Program-made: the position numbers and the translations under genes
Assembly: GCF_009883635.2 (NCBI RefSeq)
Contig: NZ_CP026115.2
Coordinates: 4,092,001 to 4,156,000 of the forward strand
Direction: 5' to 3'
Source: Pseudomonas putida
GTDB lineage: Bacteria; Pseudomonadota; Gammaproteobacteria; Pseudomonadales; Pseudomonadaceae
DNA length: 64,000 nt
The notes under the pieces: generated by a model
The model's database searches: none
What the model saw: only the letters and a program-made list of their open reading frames with translations
What the model was told of the DNA's origin: nothing
Part shown: piece after piece, positions 57,736-64,000 of the stretch
Layout of the letters: every line of letters starts with the position of its first letter
Numbering within the stretch: position 1 is the stretch's first letter

Positions 57736-58065
57736 ATGCGTAATACCGTTCTTTCCTACCTGTTGCTGCCTCTGTTCGCCGGCCTCGCGTTTTCGGTCAG
57801 CGCTGCGCCGGCCGATACACCGGTCACTCAGCCGGTGCCGATGGTGAGCCAGAAAACCACCGGGTCAGCCCTGCTGAACCTCAACCAGGCCGATGCCGCA
57901 ACCTTGCAAAAAGAACTCAATGGCATCGGCAAGGCCAAAGCCGAGGCCATCGTGGCCTATCGCGAGGCCAACGGACCGTTTGCTTCAGTGGATGAACTGC
58001 TGGAGATCAAAGGCATCGGCAATGCGCTGCTGGAGCGCAATCGCGACAAGTTGAGTGTGGAGTAA
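57736..58065 (+). CDS. ComEA-like helix-hairpin-helix protein
   Basis: Small protein of 109 residues with an N-terminal signal peptide (LLLPLFAGLAFSVSAAPA) and one tandem helix-hairpin-helix domain (NLNQADAATLQKELNGIGK, VDELLEIKGIGNALLERN). Such proteins bind DNA without sequence specificity in the periplasm. AAGGAG at 57723-57728 fixes ATG 57736. It normally follows wbpM in Pseudomonas genomes and has no known role in LPS synthesis. Confidence 0.93.
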   Translation: MRNTVLSYLLLPLFAGLAFSVSAAPADTPVTQPVPMVSQKTTGSALLNLNQADAATLQKELNGIGKAKAEAIVAYREANGPFASVDELLEIKGIGNALLERNRDKLSVE

Positions 58066-58129
58066 CACGGGTTTGCAGGGCGGCGCTTGCGCCATGCAAG
58101 GCCGCCCTCATTGTCGTCAGCGTTCCTGC

Positions 58130-58297
58130 TTACCGGTCCTGGGCATCCTTGGCATCGGCCTCAGCATTGCGTTCATGCACCTTGCGCAGTTGTTCCTCTG
58201 TCAGGGGCAGCTTTTTCGCCGTATCGCGCAGCATCATCAGCCCGCCGACGATCGAGCCGAGGGCTATGATAAGTATCAGCCAGGCATACCAGGGCAT
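58130..58297 (-). CDS. DUF2897 small membrane protein
   Basis: 55 residues: one membrane span (AWLILIIALGSIVGGLMML) followed by a charged cytoplasmic tail (KLPLTEEQLRKVHERNAEAD). This pattern is that of the DUF2897 family of proteobacterial inner-membrane proteins of unknown function. AGGAG 8 bases upstream of ATG 58297 is a strong start signal; a longer minus-strand frame exists but lacks support. Faces comEA convergently and pyrF divergently. Confidence 0.88.
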   Translation of the reverse strand: MPWYAWLILIIALGSIVGGLMMLRDTAKKLPLTEEQLRKVHERNAEADAKDAQDR

Positions 58298-58482
58298 CGT
58301 GTGTTCTCCTGTCAGCGTCATGGGGCAGTGCTTGTACAAATATTGAGCAGTTGCCGGTTCCGTTGGTTCAATTATAGGCATCACGTCTTGCCGGGCCAAT
58401 TCCGTTGACCCGCGGCCCCCAAAGCCTGTGCCACTTCGTTTACAATGCGCGCCGTTTACGACTTGCCAAGAGAACCCTGACC

Positions 58483-59184
58483 ATGTCCGCCTGCCAGACG
58501 CCCCTGATCGTCGCCCTGGATTTCCCAACCCGTGACGCCGCCCTGAAGCTGGCTGACCAGCTCGACCCCGCCCTGTGCCGGGTAAAAGTTGGCAAGGAAT
58601 TGTTCACCAGCAGCGCATCGGGCATTGTCGAAACCCTGTGCGCGAAGGGCTTCGAGGTGTTCCTCGACCTCAAGTTCCACGACATCCCCAACACCACGGC
58701 CATGGCAGTGAAGGCTGCTGCCGAGATGGGTGTATGGATGGTCAACGTGCACTGCTCCGGTGGCCTGCGCATGATGGCCGCCTGCCGCGAAGAACTGGCC
58801 AAGCGCAGTGGCCCGCAGCCGCTGCTGATCGGCGTGACCGTGCTCACCAGCATGGAGCGTGAGGACCTCGCCGGTATCGGCCTGGACGTAGACCCGCAAG
58901 AGCAAGTGCTGCGTCTGGCGGCGCTGGCCGAAAAGGCGGGCATGGACGGCCTGGTGTGCTCGGCACTGGAAGCCCCGGCGCTGAAGGCTGCGCACCCGGC
59001 GCTGCAACTGGTCACCCCGGGTATTCGCCCCGCGGGCAGCGCCCAGGATGACCAGCGCCGTATCCTCACTCCGCGCCAGGCGCTGGATGCGGGTTCCGAT
59101 TACCTGGTGATCGGCCGCCCGATCAGCCAGGCGGCAGACCCGGCCCAGGCGCTGGCAGCCGTGGTGGCAGAGATCCGCGGCTGA
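58483..59184 (+). CDS. pyrF: Orotidine-5'-phosphate decarboxylase
   Basis: Protein of 233 residues that makes UMP, the last step of pyrimidine synthesis. [16 protein letters not shown] starts the TIM barrel; the catalytic [10 protein letters not shown] gives D62, K64 and D67; VTPGIRP and DYLVIGRPI close the phosphate-binding site. The frame is open from 58405, but ATG 58483 matches the family. Its own terminator follows within 20 bases. Confidence 0.97.
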   Translation: MSACQTPLIVALDFPTRDAALKLADQLDPALCRVKVGKELFTSSASGIVETLCAKGFEVFLDLKFHDIPNTTAMAVKAAAEMGVWMVNVHCSGGLRMMAACREELAKRSGPQPLLIGVTVLTSMEREDLAGIGLDVDPQEQVLRLAALAEKAGMDGLVCSALEAPALKAAHPALQLVTPGIRPAGSAQDDQRRILTPRQALDAGSDYLVIGRPISQAADPAQALAAVVAEIRG

Positions 59185-59193
59185 TATCAGCCA

Positions 59194-59236
59194 AAAAAAG
59201 GGGCCGACATGCACAGTGCATGTCGGCCCTTTTTCA
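59194..59236. terminator. Bidirectional intrinsic terminator between pyrF and kdsA
   Basis: A 13-base perfect stem (59201-59213 with 59217-59229, core GGGCCGACATGCA) has an A-run before it and a T-run (CCCTTTTTC) after it, so it works for both converging genes. Confidence 0.95.
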
Positions 59237-59247
59237 TTGCCCTCGAA

Positions 59248-60093
<846 letters not shown>

Positions 60094-60147
60094 CTACTCT
60101 GCAAATCCCAGTCACTGGTTTCAGTGGCGATAGCCAATCTTACAGAC

Positions 60148-61149
60148 TCACACCTTCAACACCAACTTGCCGAAGTTCTCGCCGCTGAACAGCTTGAGCA
60201 GCGTCTCGGGGAACGTCTCCAAGCCCTCCACCACATCCTCCTTGCTCTTGACCTTGCCGGTGGCCAGCCAGCCGGCCATCTCCTGCGCGGCCTTGCCATA
60301 GTCCTTGACGTGGTCCATCACCACGAAACCTTCCATGCGGGCGCGGTTCACCAGCAGCGCCAGGTAGTTGGCCGGGCCTTTGACGGCTTCCTTGTTGTTG
60401 TACTGGCTGATGGCGCCGCAGATGACGATGCGCGCCTTGAAGTTGATGCGGGTGAGCACGGCGTCGAGGATTTCGCCGCCGACGTTGTCGAAGTACACGT
60501 CGACGCCTTTGGGGCATTCACGCTTCAGGCCGGCCAGCACGTCTTCGGCCTTGTAGTCGATCACGCCGTCGAAGCCCAGTTCGTCCTTGAGGTACTGGCA
60601 CTTCTGCGCTCCACCGGCGATGCCGACTACATGGCAGCCTTTGAGCTTGGCGATCTGGCCGACGATGCTGCCCACCGCGCCGGCTGCGCCGGAGATGACC
60701 ACGGTGTCGCCGGCCTTGGGCTGGCCGACTTCCAGCAGGGCGAAGTAGGCAGTCATGCCGGTCATGCCCAGGGCCGAGAGGTAGCGGGGTAGCGGGGCGA
60801 GCCTGGGGTCGATCTTGTGCAGGCCCTGGGGTTCGCCGGTGAAGTAGTCCTGCACGCCGAGGGCGCCGCTGACATGGTCGCCGGGCTTGTAGTCCGGGTG
60901 GTTCGAAGCGACCACTTCGCCGACGCCCAGGGCACGCATTACCTGGCCGAGGGCCACGGGCGGGATGTACGACTTGCCTTCGTTCATCCAGCCGCGCATG
61001 GCTGGGTCCAGCGACAGGTACAGGTTGCGCACCTGGATCTGGCCAGCTGCGGGAGCTTCGGCGGGTACCGACTCGAAGGTGAAATCGTCACGGCGCACGG
61101 CGCCGACCGGGCGTTTGGCAAGCAGGAAGCGGCGGTTGGTCTGGGTCAT
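60148..61149 (-). CDS. NADP-dependent medium-chain oxidoreductase (CurA-like)
   Basis: Protein of 333 residues of the zinc-independent MDR family: an N-terminal catalytic domain with YLSLDPAMRGWMNEGKSY and a nucleotide-binding domain with VVISGAAGAVGSIVGQIAK and GVDVYFDNVGGEILDA. Relatives reduce alkenals, curcumin or prostaglandin-like enones. AAGGA before ATG 61149 sets the start; the longer frame to 61221 is not needed. Likely unrelated to LPS. Confidence 0.92.
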   Translation of the reverse strand: MTQTNRRFLLAKRPVGAVRRDDFTFESVPAEAPAAGQIQVRNLYLSLDPAMRGWMNEGKSYIPPVALGQVMRALGVGEVVASNHPDYKPGDHVSGALGVQDYFTGEPQGLHKIDPRLAPLPRYLSALGMTGMTAYFALLEVGQPKAGDTVVISGAAGAVGSIVGQIAKLKGCHVVGIAGGAQKCQYLKDELGFDGVIDYKAEDVLAGLKRECPKGVDVYFDNVGGEILDAVLTRINFKARIVICGAISQYNNKEAVKGPANYLALLVNRARMEGFVVMDHVKDYGKAAQEMAGWLATGKVKSKEDVVEGLETFPETLLKLFSGENFGKLVLKV

Positions 61150-61321
61150 GGCAGGTCCTTGTGGGCGATGAGGTACAGCAGTCAATTTAACCCGCTGATG
61201 CAGGTTGGTCCGCAAAATCACTGGTAAGCATGGTAGCCCAACCGCTGCCTTGATGATGCTGCCCAGCCGGGCGGTGGGCTGACTAGACTCAGGGCCAATT
61301 CATCACCCCCAGGAGCAGACG

Positions 61322-62083
61322 ATGAGCATGACCTTTTCCGGCCAGGTAGCCCTGGTCACCGGCGGTGCGGCAGGTATCGGCAGGGCGACGGCACTGGCCT
61401 TTGCCCGCGAGGGCCTGAAAGTGGTAGTGGCCGATCTGGATGCGGACGGTGGCGAGGCCACGGTGGCCTTGATTCGCGAAGCGGGTGGCAATGCGCTGTT
61501 CGTGGCTTGTGACGTGACCCAGGACGCCCAGGTACGCCAACTGCATGAGCGGGCCATCGAGGCCTATGGGCGGCTGGATTACGCTTACAACAATGCCGGC
61601 ATCGAAATCGAACAGGCGCGTCTGGCCGAGGGTAGCGAGGCGGAGTTCGACGCCATCATGGGTGTCAACGTCAAAGGCGTGTGGTTGTGCATGAAGTACC
61701 AGCTGCCGTTGTTGCTGGCCCAGGGCGGCGGGGCGATCGTCAACACCGCCTCGGTGGCGGGCTTGGGTGCGGCGCCGAAGATGAGCATCTACGCCGCCTC
61801 CAAGCATGCGGTGATCGGCCTGACCAAGTCGGCGGCCATCGAGTATGCCAAGAAGGGCATCCGGGTGAATGCTGTGTGCCCGGCGGTCATCGACACCGAC
61901 ATGTTCCGCCGCGCCTACGAGGCAGACCCGCGCAAGGCCGAATTTGCCGCCGCGATGCACCCGGTCGGGCGTATCGGCAAGGTTGAGGAAATTGCCAGTG
62001 CGGTGCTGTACCTGTGCAGTGACGGCGCGGCATTTACCACCGGGCACAGTTTGACGGTGGATGGTGGGGCCACCGCGATTTGA
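61322..62083 (+). CDS. SDR-family oxidoreductase
   Basis: Classical short-chain dehydrogenase of 253 residues. ALVTGGAAGIGRATALAF is the cofactor motif, NNAGIE follows, and the catalytic pair is Y157/K161 in IYAASKHAVIG; it ends DGGATAI as most of the family does. AGGAG stands 6 bases before ATG 61322. Transcribed away from the CurA-like gene with 172 bases between. Substrate unknown. Confidence 0.92.
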   Translation: MSMTFSGQVALVTGGAAGIGRATALAFAREGLKVVVADLDADGGEATVALIREAGGNALFVACDVTQDAQVRQLHERAIEAYGRLDYAYNNAGIEIEQARLAEGSEAEFDAIMGVNVKGVWLCMKYQLPLLLAQGGGAIVNTASVAGLGAAPKMSIYAASKHAVIGLTKSAAIEYAKKGIRVNAVCPAVIDTDMFRRAYEADPRKAEFAAAMHPVGRIGKVEEIASAVLYLCSDGAAFTTGHSLTVDGGATAI

Positions 62084-62195
62084 GCCGAGGTTGAAATGTA
62101 TCGCGCAACATCTTGACGCAGAACGTTAAGTTTTGTAAGGGCGGATTGTTTGTTGGCTGTCTATACTTTTGCTTCTCAAAATGTGGGGAGCAACA

Positions 62196-63023
62196 GTGGA
62201 AGCAGAAACTAGCAACAAGCCAGCCCGGCAACTTTCGATCATGGACTTCTCGGCCTGTCGTGGGATTGCCGAGGGGCCCGTCTTCATCGTCGCGTCGGGC
62301 GCATCGGCAAAGGGCTTCCCTATGCAGCGCTTCGCCAATGTGCCGATGATCACGCTCAACGGCGCGATCTCGATGTTCTCGGAACAGGGCCCGCGTCCGT
62401 ACTTTTACGTGTGTACCGACACCGGGTTTGCGCATCAACAGCCTGAACTTTACGCCAAGGCGGTGCGCCTCACTCGGCGTCTGGCGATCTGGCCAAGTGA
62501 AGTCGGAGCACTGCCGGTATCGGCCAAGGCGCAGGTCTTCCCACTGGCCAAGGCGGCGCGCTCGCGCCTGTTCGACTCGCTGCTCAATGCCGATCCGGCT
62601 TTGGTGCGCAGCCGGGCCTTCTGGGGCAACCGCTCGCGTTCCGTGGGTTTCAGCAAAGACCTCTCGCAAGGCTTTTTCGATGCCCGCACGGTGGCGTATG
62701 CCGCGCTGCAGATTGCCTGTCACGTGGGCTTCAACCAGGTTTTTCTGGTGGGTGTGGACCTCGACCAGTCGGTGGGGCGCTTTTATGAAACGCCAGGCCA
62801 GGCAGCTTCGCGCTGCCACCTGGACGAGGCCTATCAACGGCGCATCCTGCCCTCGTTCAAGCTGATGGCCGATCGAGTGGTCGACGAAAACTTTGCCGTT
62901 TACAACCTCTCCGCCACGTCGAAAATCCCGGAATCGGTCATCCCGAAAATTTCCGTCGAACAGGCCCAGGCGATCATTCTTGGCAACGCTGCGCAGGCTT
63001 CACTGTGCAGTCACCCCGCGTGA
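62196..63023 (+). CDS. LPS-biosynthesis-type protein with DUF115/sialyltransferase-like N-terminus
   Basis: About 275 residues. The N-terminal GPVFIVASGASAKGFPMQRF, then MITLNGAISMF and PYFYVCTDTGF, resembles the nucleotide-binding start of DUF115 and GT42 sialyltransferase-like proteins; FNQVFLVGVDLDQS is a later conserved-looking strand. No membrane span. I chose GTG 62196 because GGGGAG stands 5 bases before it; ATG 62181 and TTG 62169 in the same frame lack a ribosome site. The stop overlaps the next gene. A role in LPS core assembly, perhaps transfer to Kdo or of an acid sugar, is inferred only. Confidence 0.7.
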   Translation: MEAETSNKPARQLSIMDFSACRGIAEGPVFIVASGASAKGFPMQRFANVPMITLNGAISMFSEQGPRPYFYVCTDTGFAHQQPELYAKAVRLTRRLAIWPSEVGALPVSAKAQVFPLAKAARSRLFDSLLNADPALVRSRAFWGNRSRSVGFSKDLSQGFFDARTVAYAALQIACHVGFNQVFLVGVDLDQSVGRFYETPGQAASRCHLDEAYQRRILPSFKLMADRVVDENFAVYNLSATSKIPESVIPKISVEQAQAIILGNAAQASLCSHPA

Positions 63024-63958
63024 CCGTTTACTTTCTCGGTTGGCAGGCCCGCTACGAGCAGATCATGATCGAACACCTGGCGCAGTCGCACGCGGTGCGG
63101 GTGTTCCAGTTGCCTGCTTACGCACGCAGAGTCGTGCGCCTGGCGCGAGCGTTGGGTGGCGCATCGGCGTTGCTGACGTGGCTTGGCAGGCGAGCGAGCG
63201 CCGCCAACCAGGCCACCACCAACGACCTGCTGGTGTGCAACGAGGGCCAGCTCAAGCGTGGGCGCCAGCTGCATCTGGTACAGGGCTTCCCCGGCCAGCG
63301 GGTGCTGCTGGTGCGGGACCTGGTCGATGCCGATTTTGTCGAGCGCATGCGGCCGCTATTCGATCGTATCTACAGCTACGACCCCTTGCAGTGCAAGCGT
63401 CTGGGTATGCTCCACCTGGAGCAGTTTTTTCCATTTGATCCCGACAACGCCAGGCCGCCGGCAGCCGAACAGGGCGCTGCAGGTCAGCGGCCGTTGTGCT
63501 TCTTCCTAGGGCGCGACAAAGGCCGTGCCCATCACTTGCAGGCCTTGGCGCAGGCGCTGGGCGAGCTGGGCTGCGCGCTTGATTTCCTGATCGTCAAGGA
63601 CGCTACCAGCAAGGCACCGGGCAGCTACCACGTCGACGCGGTGTTGCCGTACGAGGTCAACCTGGCCAGGGCCATGGCCTGTGATGTGTTGGTGGAGATC
63701 AACCAGCCGGGCCAGGCCGGCCTGACCTTGCGGCCGCTGGAAGCTGCGTTCTTCGGCAAACAGCTGATCACTGATAACCGTCGGGTCAGGGACATGGCCT
63801 TCTACCATCCCGACCGTTTCTATGTTCTGGGGGATGAACAGCGGGATCTGCAGGCGTTCCTGGCCAGCAAAGCGCCAGCGGTGGCACCGGATGCCCTGCG
63901 CAAACATACCCCGACGGGGTTGCTGGAGCGCTTGCTGGCGGACTCGTTCCGGGGTTGA
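63020..63958 (+). CDS. GT-B-like glycosyltransferase, probable LPS core biosynthesis
   Basis: About 312 residues. TVYFLGWQARYEQIMIEHL starts a first Rossmann-like half; IYSYDPLQCKRLGMLHLEQF joins the halves; RPLCFFLGRDKGRAHHLQAL and LRPLEAAFFGKQLITDNRRV look like the donor-binding half of small GT-B LPS transferases. The start is GTG 63020 in a GTGA overlap with the preceding stop, or GTG 63005, five codons earlier. It is probably co-translated with the gene at 62196. Donor and acceptor unknown. Confidence 0.72.
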   Translation: MTVYFLGWQARYEQIMIEHLAQSHAVRVFQLPAYARRVVRLARALGGASALLTWLGRRASAANQATTNDLLVCNEGQLKRGRQLHLVQGFPGQRVLLVRDLVDADFVERMRPLFDRIYSYDPLQCKRLGMLHLEQFFPFDPDNARPPAAEQGAAGQRPLCFFLGRDKGRAHHLQALAQALGELGCALDFLIVKDATSKAPGSYHVDAVLPYEVNLARAMACDVLVEINQPGQAGLTLRPLEAAFFGKQLITDNRRVRDMAFYHPDRFYVLGDEQRDLQAFLASKAPAVAPDALRKHTPTGLLERLLADSFRG

Positions 63959-63964
63959 GCCGGC

Positions 63965-64000
63965 TCAATGGCTGCTGGCTTGTTGCACGCTTTGCCTCAC
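63965..64000 (-). CDS. Possible 3' end of a minus-strand gene
   Basis: The last 36 bases read on the minus strand as 11 open codons (VRQSVQQASSH) ending in TGA at 63967-63965, seven bases from the convergent stop. Too short for identification. Confidence 0.3.
   Translation of the reverse strand: MRQSVQQASSH

Overview
The window is a polysaccharide and LPS biosynthesis locus from a fluorescent Pseudomonas, most likely the P. putida group. Reasons: mostly G+C-rich coding; the wbpL-wbpM-comEA(HhH)-DUF2897-pyrF order on the right, which is the usual right border of Pseudomonas O-antigen islands; an A-band-type gmd-rmd-wbpY-wbpZ block; a REP element close to the P. putida consensus; and a decayed DUF3077 gene, a family I associate with Pseudomonas. 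Identification is from sequence memory only; no searches were run.

Layout. (1) 1-1237: 3' part of a beta-CASP metallo-beta-lactamase RNase-like gene. (2) 1559-10432 (+): manC, phosphomannomutase, Wzm/Wzt ABC exporter, a coiled-coil methyltransferase and a tandem GT4 enzyme, i.e. a GDP-mannose/GDP-D-rhamnose polymer made in the cytoplasm and exported by ABC transporter. (3) 10587-18667 (+): a CDP-6-deoxyhexose cassette (rfbG, a reductase-like SDR, GtrB-like GT2, rfbF, a flippase-like membrane protein, a UGM/protoporphyrinogen-oxidase-like flavoprotein, a large multi-pass protein). This looks like lipid-linked sugar donor synthesis with periplasmic transfer. (4) 18723-22508 (-): two acyltransferase-3 proteins and an FkbM methyltransferase. 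(5) 22509-23932: decayed sequence with a DUF3077 pseudogene and a REP. (6) 23933-27373 (-): rmlBDAC for dTDP-L-rhamnose. (7) 27807-32238 (+): a 1139-residue multidomain glycosyltransferase and an unknown protein, A+T-rich. (8) 32409-41544 (-): unknown protein, HAD phosphatase, CMP-acid cytidylyltransferase, DRE-TIM aldolase fusion, and two large GT2 proteins. (9) 41652-49066: a divergent type I secretion unit, with a DUF4214/RTX-like protein plus an unknown partner on the minus strand and ABC/HlyD/TolC on the plus strand. (10) 49411-57617 (+): gmd, rmd, wbpY, wbpZ, wbpV, wbpL, wbpM. (11) 57736-64000: flanking genes (comEA-like, DUF2897, pyrF, kdsA, an MDR oxidoreductase, an SDR, two LPS-type proteins).

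How it works together. ManC and PMM supply GDP-mannose; Gmd/Rmd convert it to GDP-D-rhamnose; WbpY, WbpZ and the tandem GT4 polymerise it on a lipid primed by WbpL, using a WbpM/WbpV-derived 6-deoxy-HexNAc. The methyltransferase probably caps the chain for recognition by the Wzt C-terminal domain. The rml, CDP-sugar and CMP-acid modules supply further residues for decoration or for a second glycan. The embedded type I secretion unit suggests a secreted surface protein that may be linked to this glycan.

The most promising possibly undescribed systems are the aldolase/cytidylyltransferase/phosphatase module (33559-36529), the CDP-sugar periplasmic glycosylation cassette (10587-18667) and the secreted DUF4214 protein with its unknown co-transcribed partner (41652-43957).
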